Below the pieces are notes generated by a model. That model did not search any database, was not told the origin of the DNA, and saw only the letters and a program-made list of their open reading frames with translations. Of a stretch of DNA of 64,000 nucleotides, positions 1-8,451 are shown piece by piece (position 1 is the first letter of the stretch; each line of letters begins with the position of its first letter). The stretch is from NCBI RefSeq assembly GCF_014385005.1, contig NZ_JACRSZ010000009.1, forward strand, positions 1 through 64,000, written 5' to 3'. Source of the stretch: Jingyaoa shaoxingensis (lineage in GTDB: Bacteria > Bacillota > Clostridia > Lachnospirales > Lachnospiraceae). The translations under genes were made by a program, and so were the position numbers.

Positions 1-120
1 TATACTCAAACAACCATTGATTCTGATCTAAGCCAGAAACTAAAAAATATTTTGAACGAAAAATTTAATCCAGAACATCCAGATGCTGTATGGTGCTCAG
101 ATATCACTTATATTTGGACT
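1..120 (+). mobile_element. IS3-family transposase (OrfB) fragment, truncated at both ends
   Basis: Frame 1 reads an integrase-core segment containing the motif DAVWCSDITYIWT, the region around an early catalytic Asp of the DDE domain in IS3-family OrfB proteins. The window starts inside the gene. Similarity stops right after IWT; the frame then runs through unrelated sequence to a stop at 187-189. It is therefore an IS remnant whose 3' part was lost, probably where the ABC transporter segment was joined. Family assignment rests on the DITYI motif only. Confidence 0.7.
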
Positions 121-169
121 TTACAATACCCTTATCAACAGGCAGAAGGCCTTGAAAGGAGTTTTGAAT

Positions 170-835
170 ATGAGCGTTTTACAAACCATTGACCTGAAAA
201 AGTATTACGGCACAGAGCCAAACATTACCCGCGCATTGGACGGTGTAAACTTCTCCGTAGAAGACGGCGAGTTTGTGGCCGTTGTGGGAACATCCGGCAG
301 CGGAAAATCCACTCTGCTTCACATGATGGGAGGACTGGACACTCCCACCAGCGGAACCGTGGTTGTCCGTGGCGAGGAACTGGCCAAAAAGAACGACGAG
401 CAGCTTACCATTTTTAGACGCCGCAACATCGGTTTTATCTTCCAGAATTATAACCTTGTTCCCATTCTGAATGTATATGAGAACATTGTCCTGCCGGTGG
501 AGCTGGACGGGGACACGGTGGATCAGAAGTTTTTGGATGAAATTATTCACCTGCTGGGGTTGGAAAATAAATTAAAAAATATGCCAAATAATCTTTCAGG
601 CGGTCAGCAACAGCGTGTGGCGATTGCCCGTGCCCTAATTACCAAACCGGCCATTGTGCTGGCTGACGAGCCGACTGGCAACCTTGACAGCAAGACCAGC
701 GCTGAGGTGCTTGGACTTATCAAGCGTACCAGTGCCAAGTTCCGGCAAACCGTCGTGATGATTACCCACAATAATGACATTGCCCGTCTTGCGGATCGAA
801 TTGTCCGCATTGAGGACGGAAAAATCATGGAGTAA
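170..835 (+). CDS. ABC exporter ATP-binding protein (MacB/LolD-like)
   Basis: A 221-residue nucleotide-binding subunit that powers the FtsX-type permease encoded next. Walker A GTSGSGKST is at residues 40-48, the signature LSGGQQQR at 142-149, Walker B with ADEPTGNLDS around 165-174, and the switch His at 200. The start is the ATG at 170, nine bases after GAAAGGA; a longer reading frame from 83 has no ribosome site and would read through the IS remnant junction. The permease follows after 13 bases. Such pairs usually export or sense antimicrobial peptides or move lipoproteins; the substrate cannot be read here. Codon use is clearly more GC-rich than in its permease, which suggests a different origin or a recombination join. 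Confidence 0.9.
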   Translation: MSVLQTIDLKKYYGTEPNITRALDGVNFSVEDGEFVAVVGTSGSGKSTLLHMMGGLDTPTSGTVVVRGEELAKKNDEQLTIFRRRNIGFIFQNYNLVPILNVYENIVLPVELDGDTVDQKFLDEIIHLLGLENKLKNMPNNLSGGQQQRVAIARALITKPAIVLADEPTGNLDSKTSAEVLGLIKRTSAKFRQTVVMITHNNDIARLADRIVRIEDGKIME

Positions 836-848
836 GGAGGTGACGGCT

Positions 849-3263
849 ATGACTTGGCCTTTTGAAAATGATACAAGCGCCATTGTAAAGAAATTGGCAG
901 ATAGGAGTATGAAAGCGGATAAGAGAAGCAAGACTTTTTTGCTTTTGACAATCGCCCTCTCTGTCTGTATGGTTTTTTCGATTATCCTAATATCAACAGG
1001 AACACAAGAGGAATTTAAGAACACACAGAGGAATAAAGCACAGATTGGCATTTTGGGAGTTACGGATGAACAGACAGCTTTGCTGCGCCAAAACAAAGAT
1101 ATTTCATGGATCGGAGAATATTCCGCTATTGGCTTTTTTTATGTGGATGATAAAACAATTACGGTTGCTTATGGAGATGAAGATTACTTGTTGCATCAGG
1201 AAGAAAAGACTTTACAGGGAAGTGTGCCGCAGAAAGAAAATGAGATTATGCTTCCGCAGAATTATATTGACTTTTTAGGAAAAGCGTATAAACCTGGCGA
1301 TGTTATTTCCCTTGACGTGACCGGCACAGGGCAGAAAGCGGAATATACGCTTTCTGGTATTCTGGACGACACAAAGGAAAGCAACGGATATTTTATTTAT
1401 GTCAGTAAAGAGCTTGCCCGAGATTTGGCAAAAGATTCTTTTCAGGTTACAGCATATACAAGGCTGAATACAGATGCCATAAGCTCCACGGCGATTCTTG
1501 ATTTTGCCAGCAAAGCAATACAAAATACAGGCATCGTCGAGGAACAGGTAATGCTTACAGAATATATTGCTGTTATGTCGGGGGTGATCACATCGGGTAT
1601 TCCGATTCCAGTGCCATTACTGGCGGCATTGACGGCTATTCTGGCGGCAACGATTGTCTATGGTGTCTTTTACACAAAGATTGTAAAAAATGTTCAGATG
1701 TTTGGGCAACTGCGGACACTTGGCATGACAAAAAGGCAGATTAAGCGGATGGCAGGAAAAGAGGGACGGTTATATGCCTTGACGGGTATTCCTCTAGGTC
1801 TTGTCATTGGCGCACTGATTGGATTTATTGGTTGTCCTGACGGATTTCAGCTGAAAACAACAGTTATTTATGCTGTACTGATCGCCGCAGTAGCCTTTAT
1901 GACAGTGAATATTGCCATTTTTAAGCCTGTCCGGGTAGCAATGAACACTTCCCCGGTAGAGGGTGCGAAATATCTCACGTATGCCGGAAAGGCAAAAAAC
2001 AGTCCGAAATTGCATCGGAAACTTACGCCGTCTCATCTGGCAAAATTAAATATACAAAGAAATAGGCAAAAGGCAGCTTTGACACTGCTAATGCTTGGAG
2101 TGAGCGGTGCTCTTTTACTGGTTACTTCTACGGTTGCTGGTTCTATTGATCCGGAAAAACAGGCGAGCTTTAAATATTATCCAGCTGGTAACATTCTTAT
2201 ACAAATAAAAAATACAGTGGGTAGTTCCTTTGATAACGAAGCGGAGCCATACGGAAGTGCAAAATTGCAGCTGGAAGAAAATCCGCTTGAGGATCAGACA
2301 CTGATGCAGGAATTAGAAAAGATAGACGGGGTAGAAAAAATCACTGCATTCGACAGCGTTTATATGACGGTTACTTTTTCGGGCGGAAGTGGTTCTATCA
2401 CGAGCATTTCAGATTTCTTTCCAACCTTAAACCGGGAGCAGACGGAAGAAAAGCAGGCAGTGCTATCCTCTGGAACGGCAGATTACGACGATATGGTTGA
2501 GAAAAATGGAATATTGGTTGAAGAAGGTATAGCACAGGTTGGCGATACTTTGAAGATTGAGGGCAGATCTTTTGATGGCAGTATCTTTAATGTGGAAGCC
2601 GTTGTTGTAGGCACATACAACAGGTCTGATTTGATGGAGAATAGCCCGGTCGTTCCCGGAAGTCCCTACTTCATGATGACTTATGATACAGCAGAGAAAC
2701 TGACAGGAATAACAGAGCAGACGGGTATTCTGGCAGTCAAAAATTCAGACGGACATTTTGACGAAGTTTTGACTGCAGTTCAGGAGATTGCGGATGAAAA
2801 TGGAAAAATAGAAGTAAATACGATTGATCAAACGATAAAAAATATTCAGCATCAATATAGAGCCTCTATAAATGCTCTGTATATGGCCTCTGCTATTCTG
2901 TTTGTCTTTGGAAGTATCAGTCTTATGAATATGCTTATGGTTGATTTTCAGAACAGGAAACGAGAGTTTGGCTTACTGAAGGCCGTTGGAGCAACGCAGA
3001 AGCAGCTAAAATCAATGTTAGACCGAGAGATTGGTAGTTACCTTGGTGGCTCCCTGTTGGTTTCTCTTGCATTTGGAGGACTTATCAGCATCGTGGCATG
3101 TCAACGCTTGGATGCAGTAAACCATTGTATTTCGTTGAAATTGCCGTGGCTGTTCCTCATAGCGCTTGTTGCTGTTATGGGAGGTATTTATCTGATTTTT
3201 GTAGCATATGCCAAAGTTGAATTAAAGAAAGCGGAAATTTTGCCTGCCATACGGGAAGAATAG
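849..3263 (+). CDS. FtsX-like ABC transporter permease
   Basis: An 804-residue membrane subunit paired with the upstream ATPase. One membrane segment lies near the N-terminus (about residues 28-48), followed by an extracellular domain of about 190 residues and three membrane segments. After a cytoplasmic linker the pattern repeats with a second large extracellular domain (about 430-690) and three final segments. The two FtsX cores show the usual LRTLGMTKRQIKRM and LLKAVGATQKQLKSM loops. The ATG at 849 is chosen because AAGGAGGTGA sits just upstream, overlapping the end of the ATPase gene; earlier in-frame codons would overlap that gene deeply. Two extracellular domains separate it from the single-domain, ten-segment BceB type. 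Substrate unknown. Confidence 0.85.
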   Translation: MTWPFENDTSAIVKKLADRSMKADKRSKTFLLLTIALSVCMVFSIILISTGTQEEFKNTQRNKAQIGILGVTDEQTALLRQNKDISWIGEYSAIGFFYVDDKTITVAYGDEDYLLHQEEKTLQGSVPQKENEIMLPQNYIDFLGKAYKPGDVISLDVTGTGQKAEYTLSGILDDTKESNGYFIYVSKELARDLAKDSFQVTAYTRLNTDAISSTAILDFASKAIQNTGIVEEQVMLTEYIAVMSGVITSGIPIPVPLLAALTAILAATIVYGVFYTKIVKNVQMFGQLRTLGMTKRQIKRMAGKEGRLYALTGIPLGLVIGALIGFIGCPDGFQLKTTVIYAVLIAAVAFMTVNIAIFKPVRVAMNTSPVEGAKYLTYAGKAKNSPKLHRKLTPSHLAKLNIQRNRQKAALTLLMLGVSGALLLVTSTVAGSIDPEKQASFKYYPAGNILIQIKNTVGSSFDNEAEPYGSAKLQLEENPLEDQTLMQELEKIDGVEKITAFDSVYMTVTFSGGSGSITSISDFFPTLNREQTEEKQAVLSSGTADYDDMVEKNGILVEEGIAQVGDTLKIEGRSFDGSIFNVEAVVVGTYNRSDLMENSPVVPGSPYFMMTYDTAEKLTGITEQTGILAVKNSDGHFDEVLTAVQEIADENGKIEVNTIDQTIKNIQHQYRASINALYMASAILFVFGSISLMNMLMVDFQNRKREFGLLKAVGATQKQLKSMLDREIGSYLGGSLLVSLAFGGLISIVACQRLDAVNHCISLKLPWLFLIALVAVMGGIYLIFVAYAKVELKKAEILPAIREE

Positions 3264-3265
3264 CA

Positions 3266-3309
3266 GTAAATCAGCGGAGTAATTAATAAATGCTGCTTCG
3301 CTGATTTTC
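3266..3309 (+). terminator. Terminator after the first ABC exporter
   Basis: AAATCAGCG (3268-3276) pairs with CGCTGATTT (3299-3307), with extra pairing of GCAGT/TGCTG inside, just after the permease stop. The T tract is short, so strength is uncertain. Confidence 0.5.
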
Positions 3310-3398
3310 AACTTTATCCGATTTCTTTGAATTAAATGGTGTAGTGTGTTTACAATCATAGAAAGGAAAGCATAAAGGAAGGTGGTGCTTTTGGGAAG

Positions 3399-3821
3399 TT
3401 GCTGATTTTGTCCTTTGAAGATAACGAAGAACATATTATCAACAATATTTTATCATGTTTGAATGAGGAAACAGAAGTCTTACGACAGCAGATTGTCAAT
3501 AAACGAAAACTGATATTTGATGGACTTCGCATTGACGAACATAAGCGGATTGTGGTTCGGGAAGATAATGAGATTGAGTTGACTTACACAGAGTTTGAAA
3601 TCTTATTGTTGTTAGCACAAAATGCTGGAATAGTATTCAGTAAGGAGCAGATATACAATCGTGTTTGGAAAGAACCTTATTTTGGCAATCATAACATCGT
3701 CATGAGCCATATACGCAACATACGAGAAAAGATAGAAGATAACCCAAGCAAGCCAATCTACATACAGACGGTATGGGGTGTAGGCTATCGTTTCAACAAA
3801 AATTTAAGCAGCGGTCTGTAA
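3399..3821 (+). CDS. Winged-helix DNA-binding protein (OmpR-type effector domain without receiver)
   Basis: 140 residues. The C-terminal 95 or so form a complete OmpR/PhoB-type winged helix (TYTEFEILLLLAQ, FSKEQIYNRVW, SHIRNIREKIED, TVWGVGYRFN). The N-terminal ~40 residues replace the usual ~120-residue receiver: there is no acidic pocket, phospho-Asp or conserved Lys, so phosphorylation control is unlikely. The start is probably TTG at 3399, matching KLLILS with KLLLLS of the second copy at 8452; a GGAAGG lies somewhat far upstream. It converges on a small XRE gene across a shared terminator. The same pair recurs at 8452-9172, and the two copies are most alike over the last 40 codons. Likely a local regulator of the flanking exporter genes (inference). 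Confidence 0.75.
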   Translation: MLILSFEDNEEHIINNILSCLNEETEVLRQQIVNKRKLIFDGLRIDEHKRIVVREDNEIELTYTEFEILLLLAQNAGIVFSKEQIYNRVWKEPYFGNHNIVMSHIRNIREKIEDNPSKPIYIQTVWGVGYRFNKNLSSGL

Positions 3822-3851
3822 AGAAGAAATACAGATCACTGCTTATTTTTC
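3806..3851. terminator. Bidirectional terminator between convergent genes
   Basis: AAGCAGCGGTCTGTA (3806-3820) pairs with TACAGATCACTGCTT (3830-3844), followed by ATTTTTC. The stem overlaps the end of the rightward gene and abuts the end of the leftward XRE gene. A near-identical hairpin lies at 8880-8923. Confidence 0.85.
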
Positions 3852-4100
3852 GCTTCTGACATCTAAAAGATATTCACAAGATACATGGAAAAATTCAGCA
3901 AGGGCAACCACTTCATAATCTGGTACAAAGCGTGTCCCTTGTTCTATTCGTAATACGGTCAAATCACTAAATTCATATCCGGCAAGTTGGAGCTGTTCTG
4001 CCAGTGCTTTTTGCGAAAGCTGCCTTTCAGTTCGCAATTCCTTTACTTTCTGACCTATCAGATTTTTGGAATTGCTTTTTTTATTCCAGTAAATTTTCAT
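3843..4100 (-). CDS. Small XRE-family helix-turn-helix regulator (copy 1)
   Basis: 85 residues with a single XRE/Cro-type helix-turn-helix: LIGQKVKELRTERQLSQKALAEQL, then a second-helix region FSDLTVLRIEQGTRFVPDYEVVALAEFF. There is no extra domain, as in autoregulatory phage- or ICE-type repressors. The start is the ATG at 4100; only a weak GGTGAT lies upstream. A 15-base sequence TTCTAAAGATGAAGT sits immediately upstream of the start (4114-4128) and is repeated twice beside copy 2, so it is a good operator candidate. Copy 2 at 8915-9172 is nearly identical in protein sequence. Confidence 0.85.
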   Translation of the reverse strand: MKIYWNKKSNSKNLIGQKVKELRTERQLSQKALAEQLQLAGYEFSDLTVLRIEQGTRFVPDYEVVALAEFFHVSCEYLLDVRSEK

Positions 4101-4113
4101 ATCATCACCAACT

Positions 4114-4128
4114 TTCTAAAGATGAAGT
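4114..4128. promoter_or_regulatory. Candidate operator, site 1 (TTCTAAAGATGAAGT)
   Basis: The 15-mer lies 14 bases upstream of the XRE copy 1 start codon and occurs exactly again at 9186-9200 and 9241-9255. Its position in the upstream region of both XRE genes suggests a binding site for the XRE or winged-helix protein. Confidence 0.5.
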
Positions 4129-4406
4129 GTGGAAAAATATTTTTGTAAGAAATTTAAGGATTGATAATACTGCCTGTAAAATGCAATACTTAGGGATAGA
4201 GAAAATTGTGTGGTGTGGGAAGTATTACTCTAAGCGGAGAAAAAGGTAGTGTTTGATTTATTTGATATTTCTGAAAGGGGTTGAGATAAAATATTGGTTT
4301 AATTGTTTCATTCGTTTTAAGAAAAAATGAGGAATCTTTTAATCATTTTAAGTGCATAACCCGTTATTATATATATACAGATATTCAATGGAAAGGAGTC
4401 TGATGC

Positions 4407-4925
4407 GTGTTGAGTGATGACGAATTAGTGGAACAGATTCTACTTGGAAATGAAAATGCAGCAGAAGAATTGATAAAACGCTATTATACATCTATTTTAC
4501 GTTACTGTAGGTGGCATTGCTCTAATCTGGAAAAAGCAGAAGACCTGACTCAGGAAACATTTTTGAAGTTGTTTAAGAATTTATCCGGATATAAAGGGAA
4601 AAAGAAATTTAAGGCTTATCTATACACGATTGCAAATCATTTATGTATTGATGAAAGTAGGAAGGCTGAGTTTTATCCATTAGAAGATGAAGAAAATATA
4701 GTGCATGAGTATAACGACATAGTTCGGCTAGAGGATAGGGCAGAGATAAGCTATTTTTTGAATTTTTTATCATCAGAACAAAGGGAAGCAGTCATTCTAC
4801 GCTTTGGAGAACAACTTAGTTTTGGAGAGATTGCAAAAGTGATGGGATGCAATATGCGAACAGCACAAAGCAGGGTTCGTAATGCTTTAAAAATTATGAG
4901 AAAGGAGCAGGAAAATGAAAGATAA
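4407..4925 (+). CDS. ECF-type sigma factor
   Basis: 172 residues. Sigma region 2 is at about 20-85 (ELIKRYYTSILRYCRWH, the EDLTQETFLKLFKNL helix for core and -10 contacts), and region 4 at about 115-165 (LSSEQREAVILRFGEQLSFGEIAKVMG, RTAQSRVRNALKIM). GTG at 4407 is used, eight bases after GAAAGGAG; an adjacent TTG is the alternative. The next gene overlaps by 11 bases and encodes a membrane protein in the usual anti-sigma position. The operon continues with an ABC exporter and a VanY-like peptidase, which points to a cell-envelope stress response; the inducer is not visible. Confidence 0.9.
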   Translation: MLSDDELVEQILLGNENAAEELIKRYYTSILRYCRWHCSNLEKAEDLTQETFLKLFKNLSGYKGKKKFKAYLYTIANHLCIDESRKAEFYPLEDEENIVHEYNDIVRLEDRAEISYFLNFLSSEQREAVILRFGEQLSFGEIAKVMGCNMRTAQSRVRNALKIMRKEQENER

Positions 4926-5676
4926 AAATTTGAAGGGCTATTTACAGCAATCTTTAGGAGAGGAAGTACAGCCTAAAAGATTAGAGGAAACGATTAAGCT
5001 TTGCACTGAAATTGTACGAGAACAGGAAGTGACTAGGGCAGAACCGAGGACAGGTTTCTTTCACTATCTTTCAGATGTATTTCGCTTTGATGGTATTCCA
5101 ATATTTGGTTTGCAGGCAGTAACGTTATTTATAGTTTGTTTAACAATTGCCAGCATTGCAGACGTGCCAAAGAATATACCAATTTTTATGCCGCTGTTTG
5201 TATTGGCTGTCATGCCAGCAATTTTTAAAAGCCAGTATTATGGAATGAGCGAGATTGAAGCGGTAACAAGAGCTTCTGGTGCCCAAATCACGTTAGCAAA
5301 GCTGGTTTTGGCTGGGGCTGCTAATTTGGTGTGTATAACAATTCTTTTGTGTATGGAAGTTTATTTGCAAAATTCTTATAAAGAGATTGGACAGATGGTT
5401 CTATACTGCCTTGTTCCGTACTTAGTGTGTATGGTTGCGTTGCTGCGTTTGATCCGTTTGCAAAAGAAACAGAGTTTACAGATATGTGCGATTGTAATGC
5501 TGGGTTCCTGCATTTGTTGGGGTATGTCAGCAAGAATATTGCCATGGTTATATGAAACATCAGCAGTGGGGGTGTGGATTGTTACATTTTTGATTTTTGC
5601 TATGTTCTTTATAAATGAAATTCATTATATTGCAGAGATGAGAAAGGAAGGAAAAATGTATGGAATTGTCGCTTGA
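4915..5676 (+). CDS. Membrane protein, probable anti-sigma partner
   Basis: 253 residues. A soluble N-terminal region of about 60 residues (charged, with no zinc-finger His/Cys pattern) is followed by about six membrane segments, starting FGLQAVTLFIVCLTIASI. It begins inside the sigma gene (11-base overlap) and ends inside the following ATPase gene, so the three are translationally coupled. A cytoplasmic domain plus membrane anchor directly after an ECF sigma gene is the classic anti-sigma layout. Sequence identity to a named anti-sigma family is not visible, so the role is inferred from position. Confidence 0.6.
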   Translation: MKDKNLKGYLQQSLGEEVQPKRLEETIKLCTEIVREQEVTRAEPRTGFFHYLSDVFRFDGIPIFGLQAVTLFIVCLTIASIADVPKNIPIFMPLFVLAVMPAIFKSQYYGMSEIEAVTRASGAQITLAKLVLAGAANLVCITILLCMEVYLQNSYKEIGQMVLYCLVPYLVCMVALLRLIRLQKKQSLQICAIVMLGSCICWGMSARILPWLYETSAVGVWIVTFLIFAMFFINEIHYIAEMRKEGKMYGIVA

Positions 5677-6535
5677 TCGTTTAACAAAACAGTATGGCAG
5701 GAAAATAGCGGTAGATTGTGTTAGTGCAACCTTAAAGCCGGGAGTATATGGTCTTTTGGGGGCTAACGGTGCAGGTAAAACAACATTGATGCGTATGCTA
5801 TGTGCTGTTTTGGAGTCAACCTCAGGGGAGGTATTGCTGGATGGAAAAGAAGTAACTTCGATGGGGGCAGATTACCGGAATGTGTTGGGTTATTTACCAC
5901 AGGATTTTGGATATTATCCAAATTATACTGCGATGGAGTTCTTAACGTATATTGCAGCACTGAAAGGAATACCGAAGAATGTTGCAAAAAAACGTGTGAC
6001 TGAATTGTTGGAAGTAGTTGATTTAAGCCATGTGGCAAACAAAAAAGTAAAAACTTTTTCCGGTGGTATGAAACAAAGAGTAGGAATTGCACAGGCGTTA
6101 CTTAATAATCCGAAAATTTTGATTTTGGATGAGCCGACTGCGGGACTTGATCCGAAAGAGCGTGTCCGTTTTCGTAATCTGCTCTCAGAGTATGCAGGCG
6201 ATAAAATTGTAATTCTTTCCACACATATTGTATCGGATATAGAAGCAATAGCAGATGAAGTGCTATTGATGAAAAAAGGAAAATTTGTATTGCAGGGTAC
6301 GGTTCCTGAGTTGATTCACAAGGCAAATGGTAAGGTTTGGGAGCTTTCTGTTTCTCCACAAGAAGCTAGACAATGGCAGACAAAAGCAACGGTTGCTAAT
6401 TTACGGCATGAAGGAAAAGAAATTATATTGCGTATTATTTCAGACAATATGCCTAGTGAGCGAGCGGTTCCTTGTGAAGCTACATTGGAAGATCTTTATT
6501 TGTTTTATTTTCCCACAGAGGAAGGAGTGAAATAG
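5660..6535 (+). CDS. ABC-2 type exporter ATP-binding protein
   Basis: 291 residues, like the BcrA/CcmA type of drug or lantibiotic exporter ATPases. Walker A GANGAGKTT lies near residues 34-42, the signature FSGGMKQRVGIAQALL near 134-149, and Walker B ILILDEPTAGLDP near 152-164. The ~80 residues after the core are typical of this class. The start is the ATG at 5660 after GGAAGGAAA; another ATG four bases earlier is in a different frame. The permease gene begins two bases after its stop. Confidence 0.9.
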   Translation: MELSLDRLTKQYGRKIAVDCVSATLKPGVYGLLGANGAGKTTLMRMLCAVLESTSGEVLLDGKEVTSMGADYRNVLGYLPQDFGYYPNYTAMEFLTYIAALKGIPKNVAKKRVTELLEVVDLSHVANKKVKTFSGGMKQRVGIAQALLNNPKILILDEPTAGLDPKERVRFRNLLSEYAGDKIVILSTHIVSDIEAIADEVLLMKKGKFVLQGTVPELIHKANGKVWELSVSPQEARQWQTKATVANLRHEGKEIILRIISDNMPSERAVPCEATLEDLYLFYFPTEEGVK

Positions 6536-6536
6536 A

Positions 6537-7748
6537 ATGGAACTATTTTGGTTAGAGCATAAAAAGTTATGGCGAAAGAAAATTGTTAAAATATGTGTGT
6601 TGTTGTGTTTTGTTTATTATGTAATTTTTGGAAGCATACTTTCGTTTCAATGGTTCGGTTTTGGCAGCTCAGATGACTATACAAGTGCTTTTGGCAATAA
6701 TTTTGATGGATATACAGTAATAAAGGATAGTCAGGGATATGCACTTTCATTTGGTGGAGAATTGACGGATGAAACCTTGCAGCAAATAGTAAGTGATTAT
6801 CAGCAAATGGAAGCTGACGGTATGGAGAAAGAACTGGAAAAGACAGACTGGCAGATAGTTAATAGTTGGCTCGGAACATTGTATCCGGAGCTTCGAGATA
6901 CCAGTAATTATAAAACGATGATAAGCTATGTTGATCCGGATAAGTTAACAGGCTTCTATGAAAGAAGACAGCAGGTGCTTGATGAGTTTTTGGAGGTCAG
7001 TGGTCAGGTAGGTGCTGAAAAAGAGTATTTACATCAGATAGAGAGAAAGGTAGAAAAACCATTTCATTATGAGTGGGTAGAAGGCTGGTCAACGCTTCTT
7101 GGTAGTATGGTTGCGGATCTGGGAGTTGTGATGGCTTTGTTTCTCAGTATTGTTTTATCCTCTTTATTTGCTGGCGAATGGCATGATAATACAAGCACAC
7201 TAGTATTGACGACTCGAAATGGTTGGGGGAAAATAGCTCTTGCCAAAATTCTTACTGGTTTAGCGTTTACAGTGGAGTTATTTGCATTACTTGCTGCTTC
7301 AAATGTTATATCACAGTTGTTTTTTATGGGAACTGCCGGATGGGATATGCCGATTCAGAATATCAAGCTGATTGCTGTTGCACCTATGAATATGCTGCAG
7401 GCAGAAATTTATGAATATGCTTTTGTACTGCTTGGAGCAATAGGTTTTGCCGGAATTGTTATGTTTACATCAGCGGCTGTAAAAAATAATGTACTTACCT
7501 TACTGCTTAGTCTGGCTGTTGTATATGCACCAATGATGATTGCAGAATATCTTCCTTATGAAATGCAAAAAGCATTGGATTTAATACCATTGGTAGGAAG
7601 TTCAACAGATATTTTCAGAACTAATACTTTTCGTATTTTTGGGAAGCTTATCTGGTCACCATATCTACTTATTACTATTCCTGTCTTGATTGGTATTCTA
7701 TGTATGCCATTCGCTATAAAGAGCTGGTCAAGAAGGATGAAGGCATAA
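6537..7748 (+). CDS. ABC-2 type exporter permease
   Basis: 403 residues. One membrane segment near the N-terminus (CVLLCFVYYVIFGSIL) is followed by a ~150-residue extracellular loop and then about five membrane segments from residue 190 on (VVMALFLSIVLSSLFAGEW). This layout is common in ABC-2 permeases that handle peptide antibiotics. RBS GGAAGGAG lies before the ATG. It follows its ATPase directly and is followed at once by the VanY-like peptidase. Confidence 0.85.
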   Translation: MELFWLEHKKLWRKKIVKICVLLCFVYYVIFGSILSFQWFGFGSSDDYTSAFGNNFDGYTVIKDSQGYALSFGGELTDETLQQIVSDYQQMEADGMEKELEKTDWQIVNSWLGTLYPELRDTSNYKTMISYVDPDKLTGFYERRQQVLDEFLEVSGQVGAEKEYLHQIERKVEKPFHYEWVEGWSTLLGSMVADLGVVMALFLSIVLSSLFAGEWHDNTSTLVLTTRNGWGKIALAKILTGLAFTVELFALLAASNVISQLFFMGTAGWDMPIQNIKLIAVAPMNMLQAEIYEYAFVLLGAIGFAGIVMFTSAAVKNNVLTLLLSLAVVYAPMMIAEYLPYEMQKALDLIPLVGSSTDIFRTNTFRIFGKLIWSPYLLITIPVLIGILCMPFAIKSWSRRMKA

Positions 7749-7756
7749 ATAACAAT

Positions 7757-8443
7757 ATGGCAAAGAAAAGAGATAAAAAAAATAAGTTGCGAGGGAAATG
7801 GTTGCGAGGAATTATCATAGTTTACTTGCTTTTGATACTATGTAATCTATTTCACGAATTTCCTTCAAGATTAGGGAATTTACATAGTATTCCGGTTTCG
7901 GAGGAGTGGTATTTAATTGTAGTAAACCGTTGGAATGAAATACCGGAAGATTATAGAGTGGAATTAACAGAATTATCAAATGGTCAAAAGGTGGATAGCA
8001 GGATATATCCGTATTTACAAGAAATGTTTGATGCAGCAAGGAAAGATGGAATATATCCGGTTGTTCGGGAAGGCTATCGAACTTATGAAGAACAGCAGAA
8101 AATATTAGATGATAAGATAAAAGCTTATATAAATGAAGGATATTCACAGTCAAGAGCAGAAAGAACTGCTAAGGAATGGGTAGCTTTGCCCGGAACAAGT
8201 GAACACCAATTAGGTATTGCAGTTGATATTAATGCTGATAAATCAAAGAGCTCAAATGATGAGGTATATACGTGGCTTGCCGCAAATGCACATAATTATG
8301 GTTTCATATTACGGTACCCACAAGGGAAACAGGAGATTACAGGGACAAGCTATGAGCCATGGCATTATCGATATGTAGGAGTAGATGCGGCACGAGAAAT
8401 TTATGAAAGAGGAATATGTCTTGAAGAATATTTTGAGCAATAG
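7757..8443 (+). CDS. VanY-like D-Ala-D-Ala carboxypeptidase, membrane anchored
   Basis: 228 residues of the peptidase M15B family, which trims the terminal D-Ala of peptidoglycan stem peptides outside the membrane. One membrane anchor spans residues 17-33. Zinc-site motifs are present: TSEHQLGIAVD (H150, D157) and EPWHYRYVG (E200, H203). The ATG at 7757 is taken as start; an upstream ATG at 7700 would overlap the permease gene by 49 bases. The upstream Shine-Dalgarno sequence is weak, so coupling to the permease is likely. Being cotranscribed with an exporter and an ECF sigma factor suggests envelope protection. No vanHAX genes are present, so it is not a vancomycin-resistance cluster. Confidence 0.85.
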   Translation: MAKKRDKKNKLRGKWLRGIIIVYLLLILCNLFHEFPSRLGNLHSIPVSEEWYLIVVNRWNEIPEDYRVELTELSNGQKVDSRIYPYLQEMFDAARKDGIYPVVREGYRTYEEQQKILDDKIKAYINEGYSQSRAERTAKEWVALPGTSEHQLGIAVDINADKSKSSNDEVYTWLAANAHNYGFILRYPQGKQEITGTSYEPWHYRYVGVDAAREIYERGICLEEYFEQ

Positions 8444-8451
8444 ATTGGGGA

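Larger units (their letters stand above)
3399..4192. repeat. Direct repeat copy 1: winged-helix / XRE module
   Basis: This ~800-base segment (winged-helix gene, terminator, convergent XRE gene, its promoter side up to ATGCAATACTTA) recurs in the same orientation at 8463-9322. Identity is highest across the 3' end of the winged-helix gene and in the XRE gene. The two copies flank the sigma factor / ABC / VanY-like block. Confidence 0.85.

Noticed and set aside
849..3263. Calling the FtsX permeases BceB
   Set aside because: They have two large extracellular domains and about eight helices, not the single extracellular domain and ten helices of BceB.
7757..8443. VanY-like peptidase plus VanRS-like systems suggesting a vancomycin-resistance cluster
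   Set aside because: No vanH, ligase (vanA/B-type) or vanX gene is in the window; the VanY-like gene belongs to the sigma-factor operon and the two-component systems are distant.
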